Below, piece after piece: positions 46,698 to 57,042 of a stretch of 64,000 nt of DNA. How positions within the stretch are numbered: the stretch's first letter is position 1; the number at the start of each line of letters is the position of its first letter. Where the stretch lies: positions 310,001-374,000 of the forward strand of contig CANMPK010000002.1 of NCBI GenBank assembly GCA_947499725.1, read 5' to 3'. This DNA comes from an uncultured Paracoccaceae bacterium. GTDB lineage: Bacteria > Pseudomonadota > Alphaproteobacteria > Rhodobacterales > Rhodobacteraceae. The notes under the pieces are model-generated. The model did not search any database. It was not told where the DNA came from and was given only the letters and a program-made list of their open reading frames with translations. The translations under genes and the position numbers were made by a program.

Positions 46698-47354
46698 TTA
46701 GAACGCGTAGCTAAGACCAAAGTTCAGCGCGTTGGTCTTTAGGTCGGCATTGACTGTGCCGCCGCCGTCCAAAGACACTTCGTTTTGGGAATAGGTGAAT
46801 TGGTATTCGCCAAAGACCGCCATCTTTTCGGTGATCGACATAGACAGACCCGCGCCAACGCGCAGGGCGGCGCCTGTCAATTGGTAGCCAAAGGTGTGCG
46901 TGCCGCCAGTTGGCTGGATGTCGACATGTGGAAGGGCGATACCAACGCCGCCCAGCACATATGGGCTGAGTCGGCCATTCCACCACTGGTCTTCCCAGCG
47001 ACGGTGGATGTTGGCTGTGATGATGTTGTGACCATCGGTGAATTCAAAGCGATCTGCGCCTAAAGCGATGAGATCCGCGTCAGAGGCATAGGCTTTGGCG
47101 TGGGTGAATTCCAAACCATAGCCCCAGCCGCTTTCCCGCCACCAGACGCCGCGCAGGCCATAGTATGGCGGTGCGTCAAAAGAGCGGCCCTCTGGCGCGA
47201 AGGTGTGGTTGAATGGTGTGCCTGCAAAATCACCAGTAAAATTGCTGTGTGGCAGGGATTGAGTGCCGATATAGGCGCTGATTTCGAGTTCTGCCAAGGC
47301 TGGCGTTGCAAGAATCACACTGGTTACGGCGGTAGATGCTAGCAGTTTGCGCAT
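46698..47354 (-). CDS. Outer-membrane beta-barrel protein, LpxQ (lipid A oxidase)-like
   Basis: 218 residues with signal peptide ending TPALAELE. Eight-strand OmpA/OmpW-like barrel with alternating strands, aromatic C-terminal phenylalanine (LNFGLSYAF) and RSFDAPPYYGLRGVWW, YGLEFTHAKAYA, LSPYVLGGVGIALPHV, VFGEYQFTYS. This pattern resembles Rhodobacteraceae proteins annotated as lipid A oxidase; the assignment is from memory and moderate. Faces petABC across a 218-base promoter gap. Confidence 0.68.
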   Translation of the reverse strand: MRKLLASTAVTSVILATPALAELEISAYIGTQSLPHSNFTGDFAGTPFNHTFAPEGRSFDAPPYYGLRGVWWRESGWGYGLEFTHAKAYASDADLIALGADRFEFTDGHNIITANIHRRWEDQWWNGRLSPYVLGGVGIALPHVDIQPTGGTHTFGYQLTGAALRVGAGLSMSITEKMAVFGEYQFTYSQNEVSLDGGGTVNADLKTNALNFGLSYAF

Positions 47355-47572
47355 AGCTGACCTCGTTAATTTCTAGGAAATATCGTTTTGAAACCCTTTT
47401 ATCCCTTTCTAATTAGTTAAGGAAGCGCGACACATCAACGCTTTGAACACGTTCTTTTGAAAGGGCGCTGGACGCAGTGTTTTTGCTTCGCTAATAAGCG
47501 GGCTGGAGAGGCTGCGCTTGCGCGGCCCGAACCGGTATAGGCCAGTCCGGCCCAGAAATTGGAGTAAACCTC

Positions 47573-48130
47573 GTGTCCCACGCAGAAGATCACGAAGGCA
47601 CCCGGAGGGATTTCCTCTATTACGCCACCGCAGGCGCAGGTGCAGTGACCGCAGGCGCCGCTGTTTGGCCATTGGTCAATCAGATGAACCCCTCCGCAGA
47701 TGTTAAGGCTCTGGCCTCTATCCGCGTTGATACATCTGGCATTCAGCCAGGTACGCAGTTGACAGTGAAATGGCTGGGTAAACCAGTTTTCATTCGTCGC
47801 CGTACGCAAGAAGAAATTGACGAAGCCCGTGCGGTTCCGTTGGAAGACCTGACAATTGATGCAGCGTCCCAAAACGCGAACAAACCTGGCACCGACGCTG
47901 CGGATGAAAACCGCGCGATGGACGAATCCGGCGAATGGCTGGTGATGATCGGCGTGTGTACGCACCTCGGTTGTGTTCCACTGGGTGACGCAGGTGACTT
48001 TGGTGGCTGGTTCTGCCCATGCCACGGTTCTCACTACGATACATCCGGCCGAATCCGTAAAGGTCCGGCTCCTGAAAACCTTCCTGTTCCTGTTGCTCGT
48101 TTCGAGGGCAGCGAACTGGTCCTCGGATAA
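47573..48130 (+). CDS. petA: Ubiquinol-cytochrome c reductase Rieske iron-sulfur subunit
   Basis: 185 residues, GTG start behind GGAGTAAACCTC. N-terminal TAT-like segment [20 protein letters not shown] anchors it. Rieske cluster ligands C129/H131 (VCTHLGC) and C148/H151 (CPCHGSHYD), with C134-C150 disulfide. Electron transfer from ubiquinol to cytochrome c1. 11 bases from petB. Confidence 0.98.
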   Translation: MSHAEDHEGTRRDFLYYATAGAGAVTAGAAVWPLVNQMNPSADVKALASIRVDTSGIQPGTQLTVKWLGKPVFIRRRTQEEIDEARAVPLEDLTIDAASQNANKPGTDAADENRAMDESGEWLVMIGVCTHLGCVPLGDAGDFGGWFCPCHGSHYDTSGRIRKGPAPENLPVPVARFEGSELVLG

Positions 48131-48141
48131 GGAGAGCGGAC

Positions 48142-49455
48142 ATGTCTGGTATTCCTCACGACCATTACGAACCAAAGACTGGCGCTGAAAAGTGGCTGCA
48201 CAGCCGCCTGCCAGTTGTTGGTTTGGTTTACGACACACTGATGATCCCAACACCAAAGAACCTGAACTGGTGGTGGATCTGGGGCATCGTTCTGGCGTTC
48301 TGCCTGGTGCTGCAAATCGTCACCGGTATTGTTCTGGTGATGCACTACACGCCACACGTTGATCTGGCGTTCGCATCTGTTGAGCACATCATGCGCGATG
48401 TAAACGGCGGTCATATGATCCGCTATCTGCACATGAACGGCGCGTCGCTGTTCTTCTTTGCGGTTTACATCCACATCTTCCGTGGCTTGTTCTACGGTTC
48501 CTATAAGGCGCCACGCGAAGTCACGTGGATCATCGGTATGATCATCTACCTTCTGATGATGGCGACCGGCTTTATGGGCTACGTTCTGCCTTGGGGTCAG
48601 ATGTCCTTCTGGGGTGCGACGGTTATTACAGGTCTGTTTGGTGCGATCCCATTCGTGGGTGACGCGCTGCAAACCTTCCTGCTGGGTGGTCCAGCGGTTG
48701 ATAACGCAACCCTGAACCGTTTCTTCAGCTTGCACTACCTGCTGCCATTCGTGATTGCAGGTCTGGTGATCGTTCACATTTGGGCGTTCCACACAACAGG
48801 CAACAACAACCCAACAGGTGTTGAAGTGCGCCGTGGGTCCAAAGAAGAAGCTGAAAAAGATACGCTGCCATTCTGGCCATACTTCGTGATCAAAGATCTG
48901 TTTGGTCTGGGTGTTGTTCTGGTTGTCTTCTTTGCGATCGTTGGCTTCATGCCAAACTATCTGGGTCACCCAGATAACTACATCGAAGCGAACCCGCTGG
49001 TGACACCTGCACACATCGTTCCGGAATGGTACTTCTTGCCGTTCTACGCGATCCTGCGTGCGTTTGACTCTGAAGTTTGGGTTGTGATGTTTGCTGGCTG
49101 GGTCACAGGCGGTATCATCGACGCGAAGTTCTTCGGTGTTCTGGCGATGTTTGGTGCGATTGCTGTGATGGCGCTGACACCATGGTTGGATACATCCAGC
49201 GTCCGTTCTGGTCGTTTCCGCCCGATGTTCAAATGGTGGTTCCGTCTGCTGATCTTGGACTTCTTTGTCCTGATGTGGGCGGGTGCGATGCCAGCTGAAG
49301 GTATCTACTCCATGATCTCGTTGATTGGCGCGACCTATTGGTTCGCATACTTCTTGGTCCTGCTGCCGCTGCTGGGTGTGATTGAAACACCAACAGAAGC
49401 TCCAGCGACCATTGAAGACGATTTCAATGATCACTACGGCAAATCAGCCGAATAA
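48142..49455 (+). CDS. petB: Cytochrome b of the bc1 complex
   Basis: 437 residues with eight or more helices. Haem histidines in [22 protein letters not shown] and [21 protein letters not shown]; quinol-site PEWYF is present ([15 protein letters not shown]). [14 protein letters not shown] is the Qo loop. Middle gene of petABC; 14 bases from petC. Confidence 0.98.
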   Translation: MSGIPHDHYEPKTGAEKWLHSRLPVVGLVYDTLMIPTPKNLNWWWIWGIVLAFCLVLQIVTGIVLVMHYTPHVDLAFASVEHIMRDVNGGHMIRYLHMNGASLFFFAVYIHIFRGLFYGSYKAPREVTWIIGMIIYLLMMATGFMGYVLPWGQMSFWGATVITGLFGAIPFVGDALQTFLLGGPAVDNATLNRFFSLHYLLPFVIAGLVIVHIWAFHTTGNNNPTGVEVRRGSKEEAEKDTLPFWPYFVIKDLFGLGVVLVVFFAIVGFMPNYLGHPDNYIEANPLVTPAHIVPEWYFLPFYAILRAFDSEVWVVMFAGWVTGGIIDAKFFGVLAMFGAIAVMALTPWLDTSSVRSGRFRPMFKWWFRLLILDFFVLMWAGAMPAEGIYSMISLIGATYWFAYFLVLLPLLGVIETPTEAPATIEDDFNDHYGKSAE

Positions 49456-49469
49456 GAGGAAACAGGATA

Positions 49470-50261
49470 ATGCTTAAGAAACTTGCGATCTCCGCAGTTG
49501 CCGCCCTGTCCCTTTCGGCAGGTGCCGCAATGGCAGCCGGTGGCACTGGTCACATCGAAGACACTGCGTTCTCATACGAAGGCCCGTTTGGTGCCTTCGA
49601 TCAGAACCAGCTTCAACGTGGTCTGAAAGTCTACACAGAGGTTTGCTCTGCGTGTCACGGTCTGAAATTCGTTCCAATCCGCACTTTGGCTGACGAAGGT
49701 GGCCCGCACTTCAGTGAAGCGCAGGTCCGTCAGTATGCGGCGGATAACTTCGAAGTGTTTGATGAAGAGTTGGATGACTTCCGCGCGGCGAAGCCTGCGG
49801 ATTTCTTCCCAGCGTCTAACCTGGAAAACGCACCTGACTTGTCTTTGATGGCGAAGGCTCGTGCTGGCTTCCACGGTCCACAGGGCACAGGTATCAACCA
49901 GCTGGTTAAAGGTATGGGCGGCGCAGAGTACATCGTTGCTTTGCTGACTGGCTACACTGGCGAAACCAAAGTTCAGGCTGGCACAACCTTCTATGAGAAC
50001 ACTGCCTTCCCAGGTGGCTGGATCTCTATGGCGCCGCCACTGGAAGATGGTCTGGTTGAGTTTGACGATGGTCATGCAGATGATCTGCATCACGCATCCG
50101 AAGATATCGCAGCCTTCCTGATGTGGACTGCGGAACCTAAGATGATGGACCGCCAGCGCGCAGGCTTTGCGGGTGTACTGATCCTGTCCTTGCTGACAGT
50201 TCTGCTGTACCTGACAAACAAACGTCTGTGGGCACCGCACAAAGGCAAAAAGAAAGCCTAA
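49470..50261 (+). CDS. petC: Cytochrome c1
   Basis: 263 residues with a signal peptide (ends AAMAAGG). Haem-binding CSACH at residues 59-63 ([16 protein letters not shown]), methionine ligand near [11 protein letters not shown], and a C-terminal anchor helix ([16 protein letters not shown]) followed by a basic tail. Third bc1 subunit. A terminator follows. Confidence 0.98.
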   Translation: MLKKLAISAVAALSLSAGAAMAAGGTGHIEDTAFSYEGPFGAFDQNQLQRGLKVYTEVCSACHGLKFVPIRTLADEGGPHFSEAQVRQYAADNFEVFDEELDDFRAAKPADFFPASNLENAPDLSLMAKARAGFHGPQGTGINQLVKGMGGAEYIVALLTGYTGETKVQAGTTFYENTAFPGGWISMAPPLEDGLVEFDDGHADDLHHASEDIAAFLMWTAEPKMMDRQRAGFAGVLILSLLTVLLYLTNKRLWAPHKGKKKA

Positions 50262-50282
50262 GGTTTTCTGAAATGAGTTAGA

Positions 50283-50317
50283 AAAGCCCTGCCAATTTGG
50301 CGGGGCTTTTTGTTTTT
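50283..50317 (+). terminator. Rho-independent terminator after petC
   Basis: AAAGCCCTGCC-AATTT-GGCGGGGCTTT, then TTGTTTTT. Closes petABC 22 bases after the stop. Confidence 0.9.
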
Positions 50318-50342
50318 GGGTGGTTTGAAAAGATGCTGCGCA

Positions 50343-50389
50343 TTGGGGGCGCTGCCCCCAAACCCCCGAGGTATTTAGGCCAAGAAAAA
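50343..50389 (-). repeat. AAATACC-type 3'-end element, copy 2
   Basis: On the minus strand TTTTTCTTGGCC-TAAATACCTCGGGGG leads to TTGGGGGC-AGC-GCCCCCAA. It follows the stop of the gene at 50397 in that gene's direction. It lacks the variable first hairpin found in the other two copies. Confidence 0.8.
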
Positions 50390-50396
50390 GTAGGGG

Positions 50397-51584
50397 CTAG
50401 GGCGTTTGTTGCCACGTGACATGTTTGCAATTCGCAAGGCGCGCGAGGCGGGTGAGTTCTGCGTCTAGTTTGCTTTGGCGTGCTTTGGTCCATTTCGCGT
50501 TTGGTTCGGGCCAATGGTTGAGCACTGAGAGCGTGTTGGCTTTTCGGTCGGCTTTGGCTTCGATGCGGCCGACGAAACGATCCCCTTCGAGGATTGGGAA
50601 GACGTAGTAGCCCCAGATGCGTTTGGCGGCTGGGACGAACATTTCGTTGCGGTAGTTAAACCCAAAGAGGCGTTCGAGCCGGTTGCGATCGCGCACTGCG
50701 GGGTCAAATGGATTGAGAATGCGCAGGCGGGAGGTGGGGGCGGTGAGGTTTTGTAGGCGCTCTTGCAGATCGGGCGCGCCGAAGCCTTTGGTGATGCTGC
50801 CATCGGCGTTTTCGATTTCCACGGGGATGAGGCCTGCTGTGGAAAGCCATTGTTTGGTTTCTTGGGCAGAAGACGTATCCCAGAACTTCTGGATCTCGCC
50901 TTGGGTGCCGGCGCTGATGTGGTTGATGGCGGCCATGAGCAGCGTGTTTAGCTCATCCGCTTCGGACATTTGACGCTGGCGTAGGTCCGCAGGGAAGACG
51001 CGTTCAGGCAGGTTGTAGTATTTGGTGAACCCATCACGGAAGCATGTGGCCAGATCGCCGGTCATCCACATGTAATCCAGCGCTTTTTTATGGGGCGGAC
51101 GGGCCCACATCTTTTTCTCGCCCTGGATTTTGGTGTCAAAATCATGGGTCGACAGCGCGCCTTCGGTGCGGATGCGGGATTTGATGTCGGACAGGTAGGG
51201 ATCGCCGGATAGATCGCCGTGCCAGCGTTTGGCGGTGATCTCCATGCGGCGGAACTGGCGTTGCCATGCGGGCAAAAGCGCCATGGGCAGCACGCTAGCG
51301 TCATGGGTGAAATGTTCGAAGATCAACCGGTCTTTGGCCAGAAGCGGGTTCAGCATGTCCTCGCGGTAGTTTTGGTTGCGGCTCCAGAGGATATGGTGAT
51401 GGGCGCGCGCGACCACTTGGATGGTGTCCAGCTGCACCATGCCGAGGCTTTGGATGATGCTGTAAAGATCAAGCGGACCTGTGGGCGCATCAGACAGGTC
51501 TTGGGACGCCAGCCAAAGCCAGCGCGCGGCGCGATTGGAAAGTTTGATAGGTGCCTGCACGATGCCCTCCGTTTGGGGCATCAA
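50397..51584 (-). CDS. ycaQ: Winged-helix DNA glycosylase of the YcaQ family
   Basis: 395 residues. HTH_42 family: LGMVQLDTIQVVARAHHHIL includes the catalytic-type QxD, then LIFEHFTHDASVLPM and LRILNPFDPAVRDRNRLERLF, NYRNEMFVPAAKRIWGYYV. E. coli YcaQ unhooks DNA interstrand crosslinks. Monocistronic as far as seen. The start codon among the first two ATGs is uncertain by one residue. Confidence 0.88.
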   Translation of the reverse strand: MMPQTEGIVQAPIKLSNRAARWLWLASQDLSDAPTGPLDLYSIIQSLGMVQLDTIQVVARAHHHILWSRNQNYREDMLNPLLAKDRLIFEHFTHDASVLPMALLPAWQRQFRRMEITAKRWHGDLSGDPYLSDIKSRIRTEGALSTHDFDTKIQGEKKMWARPPHKKALDYMWMTGDLATCFRDGFTKYYNLPERVFPADLRQRQMSEADELNTLLMAAINHISAGTQGEIQKFWDTSSAQETKQWLSTAGLIPVEIENADGSITKGFGAPDLQERLQNLTAPTSRLRILNPFDPAVRDRNRLERLFGFNYRNEMFVPAAKRIWGYYVFPILEGDRFVGRIEAKADRKANTLSVLNHWPEPNAKWTKARQSKLDAELTRLARLANCKHVTWQQTP

Positions 51585-51604
51585 ACAGGATCAGCGGGGT
51601 TGGA

Positions 51605-52513
51605 TCAATCCAAACCGACGATATGTTGCTCGCCGCGTTCGCGGGCCAATTGCATTTGCTTTTGGCGCTCGCGGAAACGGGTTTTGTCGTGCTCGGAATA
51701 TTCGTCGATGCACTGATGGCAGCTGACGCCCGCCTCGTATTCTGGGCGGTTTTGATCTTCTGGCATCAATGGGCGGCGGCAGGCGTGGCACAGCACGTGC
51801 GGGCCTTCTTTCAGGCCGTGGCCCACTGAGACGCGCCCGTCAAAGACGAAACATTCGCCTTCCCATGTGCTGTCTTCCTGTGGGACTTCTTCGAGGTACT
51901 TCAGGATGCCACCTTTCAGGTGGTACACGTCTTCGATGCCTTGGCTCATCAGGTAGTTGGTGGATTTTTCACAGCGGATGCCACCGGTGCAGAACATGGC
52001 GACGCGTTTGTTGTGGAAACGCTCTTTGTTCTCTTCCCACCATTTTGGAAAATCGCGGAAGGTTTCCGTTTCGGGATCGATGGCGCCTTTGAAAGTGCCA
52101 ATGCCGACTTCGTAATCGTTGCGCGTGTCGATGGTGACCACGTCTGGGGATTGGATCAGCTCGTTCCAGTCTTCCGGATCGACGTAGTTGCCCACATGGG
52201 CTGTCGGATCAACGTTGGGTTGGCCGAGGGTCACGATCTCTTTTTTCAGTTTCACCTTCATGCGCGGGAAAGGCTTGGCGCTGGCCGTACTTTCCTTCCA
52301 CTCAAAGTTGGCGCAGCCCGGAAGGGACTGGATATGCGCGATCACCGCGTCGATGCCTTTGCGTGAGCCCGCGATGGTGCCGTTGATGCCTTCGTGGGCC
52401 AGCAGAAGCGTGCCGGTGATCTGTTCTTTCAGACACAGGTCCAGCAAGGGCTGACGCAACGCAGTGTGGTTATCAAAACGCGTGAAGTGATATAGGGCGC
52501 AAACTGTAAACAT
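51605..52513 (-). CDS. trhO: tRNA uridine(34) hydroxylase TrhO (rhodanese-like)
   Basis: 302 residues from ATG 52513 (MFTVCALYHFTRF); a TTG-type extension upstream overlaps the pncA promoter. N-terminal acylphosphatase-like part, then a rhodanese domain with active-site cysteine in FCTGGIRCEKSTNYLMSQG. TrhO hydroxylates U34 of tRNA as the first step to 5-oxyacetyl/methoxy-uridine. C-terminal cysteines CHACRRPL and SCHQCID suggest a metal site. Confidence 0.93.
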   Translation of the reverse strand: MFTVCALYHFTRFDNHTALRQPLLDLCLKEQITGTLLLAHEGINGTIAGSRKGIDAVIAHIQSLPGCANFEWKESTASAKPFPRMKVKLKKEIVTLGQPNVDPTAHVGNYVDPEDWNELIQSPDVVTIDTRNDYEVGIGTFKGAIDPETETFRDFPKWWEENKERFHNKRVAMFCTGGIRCEKSTNYLMSQGIEDVYHLKGGILKYLEEVPQEDSTWEGECFVFDGRVSVGHGLKEGPHVLCHACRRPLMPEDQNRPEYEAGVSCHQCIDEYSEHDKTRFRERQKQMQLARERGEQHIVGLD

Positions 52514-52608
52514 GGCGGCCAAATACGCCGATTTTACCGCTTGGGCAAGCCTAGCCATTGACGACTTGGGGGCGGCGTCCTACCCATTGGGTAGATCAGG
52601 AGGCGCTG

Positions 52609-53205
52609 ATGCATAAGGCTTTGATTGTAATCGATGTTCAAAATGATTTCTGCCCGGGTGGCGCTTTGGCGGTGCCTGAGGGGGATACCATTGTTGCGGG
52701 GATCAATGCGGCCATGGCCGGCGCAGATGCAGTGATTCTGACGCAAGACTGGCATCCGGCGGGGCATTCTTCTTTTGCCAGCAGTCATGACGGCAAGGCA
52801 CCTTATGAAACGGTTGATATGCCTTATGGCACGCAGGTGCTGTGGCCCGATCATTGTGTGCAGGGCAGCCAAGGCGCGGCCTTTCATCCGGCGCTGAAGG
52901 CGGATGCGGCGGATATGATTATTCGCAAAGGGTATAACCCTGCGATTGATAGCTATTCGGCCTTCTTTGAGAATGATCGCAGCACGCCAACGGGCTTGCA
53001 CGGGTATTTGCAAACGCGCGGCATTACGACTGTGCAGATGGTGGGCCTCGCCACAGATTTCTGCGTGCAGTTTTCTGCGCTGGATGCGGCGGCTTTGGGG
53101 TATGATGTGTCTGTTGCGCTTGATCTGTGTCGCGGGATTGATCTGGAGGGTTCGCTCGCGGCAAGCCTGACAGCGATGCGCGATGCGGGTGTGACGCTGA
53201 TTTAA
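52609..53205 (+). CDS. pncA: Nicotinamidase PncA
   Basis: 198 residues from ATG 52609, behind a strong AGGAGGCGCTG. Catalytic triad regions: D9 (VIDVQNDFCPGG), K near 103 (IRKGYNPAIDSYSAF) and the nucleophile C in GLATDFCVQFSALDA; metal ligands in TQDWHPAGHSSF. Deamidates nicotinamide to nicotinate, substrate for the pncB product 11 bases downstream. Confidence 0.96.
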   Translation: MHKALIVIDVQNDFCPGGALAVPEGDTIVAGINAAMAGADAVILTQDWHPAGHSSFASSHDGKAPYETVDMPYGTQVLWPDHCVQGSQGAAFHPALKADAADMIIRKGYNPAIDSYSAFFENDRSTPTGLHGYLQTRGITTVQMVGLATDFCVQFSALDAAALGYDVSVALDLCRGIDLEGSLAASLTAMRDAGVTLI

Positions 53206-53216
53206 ACGAGGACAGT

Positions 53217-54509
53217 ATGGTCGATATTGCGACACGGGTGTGGAACCATAAGTGGAAGATCGACCCGATTGTGCGGTCTTTGATCGACACGGATTTCTAT
53301 AAGCTGCTGATGTGTCAAAGCGTGTTTCGGAACCATCCGAACACGCAGGTGACGTTTTCGTTGATCAACCGCAGTACAGATGTGCCTTTGGCCAAGTTAA
53401 TTGACGAAGGTGAGCTGCGCGAGCAGTTGGATCATGTGCGGTCTTTGTCGCTGACCCGCGGGGAAAGCACTTGGCTGCGCGGGAATACGTTTTACGGCAA
53501 GCGCCAGATGTTCCGCCCGGATTTCATGGAATGGTTCGAGACGCTGCGCCTGCCGGACTATCACCTCGAGCGTGTTGGCGATCAGTATGAGCTGACGTTT
53601 GAAGGCTCATGGCCTGAGGTCATGCTGTGGGAAATTCCAGCGCTGTCTGTCTTGATGGAACTGCGTAGCCGATCTGAATTGAATCGCATGAAACGGTTCG
53701 AGTTGCAGGTTCTGTATGCGCGGGCGATGACGCAGCTTTGGACGAAGATCGAAAGGTTGCAAGGCGTCGACGGTTTGAACATTGCTGATTTTGGCACGCG
53801 TCGGCGGCACTCGTTCCTGTGGCAAGATTGGGCTGTGCAGGCGATGGTTGAGGGGCTGGGCGAGAAATTCGTTGGTACGTCGAACTGTTTGATCGCCAAG
53901 AACCGCGATCTTGAGGCGATTGGCACCAATGCCCATGAGTTGCCGATGGTCTATGCGGCCTTGGCGCAAACCGATGAGGCCTTGGCGCAGGCGCCGTATC
54001 AGGTTTTGGCGGATTGGCATGAAGAGCATGACGGCAATCTGCGGATCATTTTGCCGGATACCTATGGCTCGCAAGGGTTCTTGCATCACGCTCCAGATTG
54101 GCTGGCAGGGTGGACAGGGATTCGGATTGATTCTGGTGACCCAGCGACAGCAGCCGAGGCGGCGATTGCGTGGTGGCAAGCAAGGGGGGAAGACCCTCGT
54201 GACAAACGCATGATCTTCTCGGATGGGTTGGACGTTGAAAAGATTTGCGCCTTGCAGGCGCAGTTTGGCAATCGCGTGCAATGCTCGTTTGGGTGGGGCA
54301 CGTTGCTGACCAATGACTTCCGCGGGTTGACGGCGGGCGACCGTTTGGCGCCGTTTTCAATGGTGTGTAAGGCGGTTAAGGCGGATGGGCGGCCGACGGT
54401 GAAACTTTCGGATAATCCGAACAAAGCCATGGGCCCCGCAGAGGAAATCGCGCGGTACAAGCGTGTTTTCGGAGTGGGGGCGCAGGTCGCTCAGGATGTG
54501 ATCGTTTAA
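53217..54509 (+). CDS. pncB: Nicotinate phosphoribosyltransferase PncB
   Basis: 430 residues, RBS GAGGACAG. LIDTDFYKLLMCQSVF, TFSLINRSTDVPLAK, NIADFGTRRRHSFLWQ, GTSNCLIAK and the phosphate-binding IRIDSGDPATAAEA, FGWGTLLTNDF are family motifs. Makes nicotinate mononucleotide in the NAD salvage pathway. Forms an operon with pncA. Confidence 0.96.
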   Translation: MVDIATRVWNHKWKIDPIVRSLIDTDFYKLLMCQSVFRNHPNTQVTFSLINRSTDVPLAKLIDEGELREQLDHVRSLSLTRGESTWLRGNTFYGKRQMFRPDFMEWFETLRLPDYHLERVGDQYELTFEGSWPEVMLWEIPALSVLMELRSRSELNRMKRFELQVLYARAMTQLWTKIERLQGVDGLNIADFGTRRRHSFLWQDWAVQAMVEGLGEKFVGTSNCLIAKNRDLEAIGTNAHELPMVYAALAQTDEALAQAPYQVLADWHEEHDGNLRIILPDTYGSQGFLHHAPDWLAGWTGIRIDSGDPATAAEAAIAWWQARGEDPRDKRMIFSDGLDVEKICALQAQFGNRVQCSFGWGTLLTNDFRGLTAGDRLAPFSMVCKAVKADGRPTVKLSDNPNKAMGPAEEIARYKRVFGVGAQVAQDVIV

Positions 54510-54605
54510 GCAGCAAAAGATACTGCTGCCAAAAATTGTCAGGGGTATCTGTTAGCTTCTTCCTATCAACGCCGCGCTTTGCGGCGGCATACTAGGAGTG
54601 AACAG

Positions 54606-54917
54606 ATGCCAAAATATATCTTTGCTTATCATGGGGGCGGTGCCCCAACGTCTCCGGAAGAAGGCCAGAAAGAAATGGCGGCTTGGATGGCGTGGTACGA
54701 AGAGCTCGGCCCCTCCATCGTGGATGGCGGCGCGCCGGTTGGCATGTCTAAAACTGTGACGGCTGGCGGGATCGAAGACAATGGCGGGGCGAACCCTCTG
54801 TCGGGTTACACGGTGGTTTCTGCCGCGGATATTGATGAGGCGATGGCCTTGGCCAAGGGCTGCCCGATCTTTGCCAAAGACGGTACGGTGGAAGTGGCGC
54901 CGATTATCGAGATGTAA
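54606..54917 (+). CDS. YCII/DGPF-domain protein
   Basis: 103 residues from ATG 54606, behind TAGGAGTGAACAG. MPKYIFAYHGG, EMAAWMAWYEELGPSIVDGG and the C-terminal VEVAPIIEM match the YCII fold (dimeric alpha/beta barrel). Biochemical function unknown. Terminator follows. Confidence 0.88.
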   Translation: MPKYIFAYHGGGAPTSPEEGQKEMAAWMAWYEELGPSIVDGGAPVGMSKTVTAGGIEDNGGANPLSGYTVVSAADIDEAMALAKGCPIFAKDGTVEVAPIIEM

Positions 54918-54923
54918 TTTTAG

Positions 54924-54949
54924 GGGCGGCTTTGGCCGCCCTTTCTTTT
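54924..54949 (+). terminator. Rho-independent terminator after the YCII gene
   Basis: GGGCGGC-TTTG-GCCGCCC followed by TTTCTTTT, 6 bases after the stop. Confidence 0.88.
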
Positions 54950-55110
54950 ATCCAGTTCACATAATGGGCAATTTCGTGCCAACGGGGCTTTCGCCACCAT
55001 ATGAAATTAGGATAAAGTACCTGTATCGAGAAGGGATTGCCCAAAGAATGATCCGGGAAACGGACGAGGGCAGCGGAATTGAGGTTAGACACAGCTTGGA
55101 GGCTGTCGAT

Positions 55111-55650
55111 ATGGGAATGAATTTTAAACGTGTTATTGCGCGCGTCGGCGGTCTTGGCGCTGCACTGGCTTTGTCCGGCGGTGTCGCAATGGCGCAGGAA
55201 AGCAACAATCAGGTGGCTGCCAAAACTGATTGGAGCGTTTTCGAAGAGGCCAGCCCAAAGGAATGCTGGGCTGTGAGCACCTTCAAAGAAAGCGTGAACA
55301 CACGTAATGGCGCGGTGGTTGCGGTGAACCGTTCACAGACATTGCTGATGGTTTTCTACCGCCCAACGCAGAATGTGCGCGGCCAAGTTGGATTTACGGG
55401 CGGCTATCCGTTTGCATCCGGCTCGACCGTTTCCATGCAGATTGGCGATACAAGCTTTGATCTGTTCACAGATGGCGAATGGGCTTGGCCACAGTCTGCA
55501 GAAGAAGATGCGAAGATCGTAGCTGCAATGAAACGCGGCTCTAACGCGGTTCTGACAGCGCGCAGTGGCCGTGGCACACAAACCAAAGACACGTTCTCTT
55601 TGCTTGGCTTTACCGCCGCTGTTGATGACGCGAGCAAGCGTTGTAGCTAA
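55111..55650 (+). CDS. Exported invasion-associated locus B (IalB) family protein
   Basis: 179 residues from ATG 55111, behind GGAGG; an ATG two codons later is also possible. A signal peptide ends at VAMAQE. The mature part ([47 protein letters not shown]) matches the IalB domain. Two cysteines (ECWAV and SKRCS) probably form a disulfide. IalB of Bartonella acts in erythrocyte entry; in free-living Rhodobacterales its role is unknown. The longer open frame upstream is not coding. Confidence 0.82.
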   Translation: MGMNFKRVIARVGGLGAALALSGGVAMAQESNNQVAAKTDWSVFEEASPKECWAVSTFKESVNTRNGAVVAVNRSQTLLMVFYRPTQNVRGQVGFTGGYPFASGSTVSMQIGDTSFDLFTDGEWAWPQSAEEDAKIVAAMKRGSNAVLTARSGRGTQTKDTFSLLGFTAAVDDASKRCS

Positions 55651-55673
55651 GCACCGGATGCTTTGAACAAGAT

Positions 55674-55701
55674 AAAGGGTCAGGCGTTGTCTGGCCCTTT
55701 T
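55674..55701 (+). terminator. Hairpin after the IalB gene
   Basis: AAAGGGTCAG pairs with CTGGCCCTTT (one G-U pair) with a short T run after it. A weak intrinsic terminator between ialB-like and rlmN. Confidence 0.65.
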
Positions 55702-55790
55702 GCTTTGCGGCAAGCATTGCCCCTGCCGCCGCTTTGCATTTTCAGATATATAGTGTAACTGACGGCCCTGATTTCCCGGAGACTCAGCCA

Positions 55791-56984
55791 ATGACCACCA
55801 GCGCCCCAATCACGCAGGACGTTCACACCATTCCGCGCAAACTGCCTGAAGGCGGTAAGATCAACATCGTTGGTCTGACACGTGATGCCTTGCGCACAGC
55901 GCTGATCGAACACGGCACGCCGGAAAAACAAGCCAAGATGCGCATGGGCCAGATTTGGCAGTGGATCTATCAATGGGGCAAACGTGACTTCGCCGATATG
56001 ACGAACCTGTCCAAAGCCTATCGCGCCCAGCTGGACGAGGTGTTCAGCATCGAGATCCCAGAGGTTGTTTCGCGCCAAGTGTCCACCGATGGCACGCGCA
56101 AGTATCTGGTGCGGATTGCGGGCGGTCATGAGGTCGAGGTTGTTTACATCCCTGAAGAAGATCGCGGCACGCTGTGTGTGTCTTCGCAGGTGGGTTGTAC
56201 GCTGACTTGTTCCTTCTGCCACACAGGCACGCAGAAACTGGTGCGCAACCTGACGGCGGGTGAAATCATTGGTCAGCTGATGATGGCGCGGGATGATCTG
56301 GAAGAATGGCCTGAGCCAGGTGAGACCAACAAAGGCGAAGCGCGTCTATTGTCTAACGTTGTTCTGATGGGCATGGGCGAGCCGCTGTATAACTTTGAGA
56401 ACGTGCGCGATGCGATGAAGATCGCGATGGATCCTGAGGGGATCTCGCTGAGCCGTCGCCGCATTACGTTGTCGACCTCTGGTGTAGTGCCAGAAATTGC
56501 GCGCACCGCAGATGAGATCGGCTGCTTGATTGCGATTTCTTATCACGCCACCACAGACGACGTGCGCGATGTGCTGGTGCCGATCAACAAACGTTGGAAT
56601 ATTGCCGAGCTGCTGAAATCTTTGGCGGCCTACCCAAACCTGTCCAATTCAGAACGTATCACCTTTGAATATGTGATGCTGGATGGGGTGAACGATAGCG
56701 ACGAAGATGCGCATCGTTTGATCCAGCAGATCAAGAGCCACAACATTCCAGCGAAGATCAACTTGATCCCGTTCAACGAATGGCCGGGCGCGCCTTATAA
56801 GCGGTCTTCCAACAACCGTATCCGCGCGTTTGCGAACATCATTCATGATGCAGGTTTTGCCTCTCCTGTGCGTCGTCCGCGCGGCGAAGACATCATGGCG
56901 GCCTGTGGTCAGTTGAAATCTGCCACAGAGCGCGCACGCAAATCGCGTAAGCAGATCGAAGCAGAGGCGGGCATGGGCAAATAA
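55791..56984 (+). CDS. rlmN: 23S rRNA (adenine-2503-C2)/tRNA A37 methyltransferase RlmN
   Basis: 397 residues from ATG 55791, behind GGAGACTCAGCC; the frame is open 19 codons further upstream without need. Radical SAM motif [15 protein letters not shown] (CxxxCxxC), [13 protein letters not shown], and the C-terminal methyl-carrying cysteine in DIMAACGQL. Methylates 23S A2503 and some tRNAs. Confidence 0.96.
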   Translation: MTTSAPITQDVHTIPRKLPEGGKINIVGLTRDALRTALIEHGTPEKQAKMRMGQIWQWIYQWGKRDFADMTNLSKAYRAQLDEVFSIEIPEVVSRQVSTDGTRKYLVRIAGGHEVEVVYIPEEDRGTLCVSSQVGCTLTCSFCHTGTQKLVRNLTAGEIIGQLMMARDDLEEWPEPGETNKGEARLLSNVVLMGMGEPLYNFENVRDAMKIAMDPEGISLSRRRITLSTSGVVPEIARTADEIGCLIAISYHATTDDVRDVLVPINKRWNIAELLKSLAAYPNLSNSERITFEYVMLDGVNDSDEDAHRLIQQIKSHNIPAKINLIPFNEWPGAPYKRSSNNRIRAFANIIHDAGFASPVRRPRGEDIMAACGQLKSATERARKSRKQIEAEAGMGK

Positions 56985-57042
56985 GCCCGTCTTTGACCGA
57001 GCGATTAACCAAATCTTAGTATGCTATCGGCACCCTTAGGGG

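Noticed and set aside
48034-49434. 466-codon minus-strand frame opposite petB
   Set aside because: Antisense shadow of a membrane-protein gene; hydrophobic codons read as polar residues on the other strand.
54781-55110. Long upstream extension of the IalB-like gene
   Set aside because: It runs out of frame through the YCII gene and its terminator, and the signal peptide begins only at 55111.
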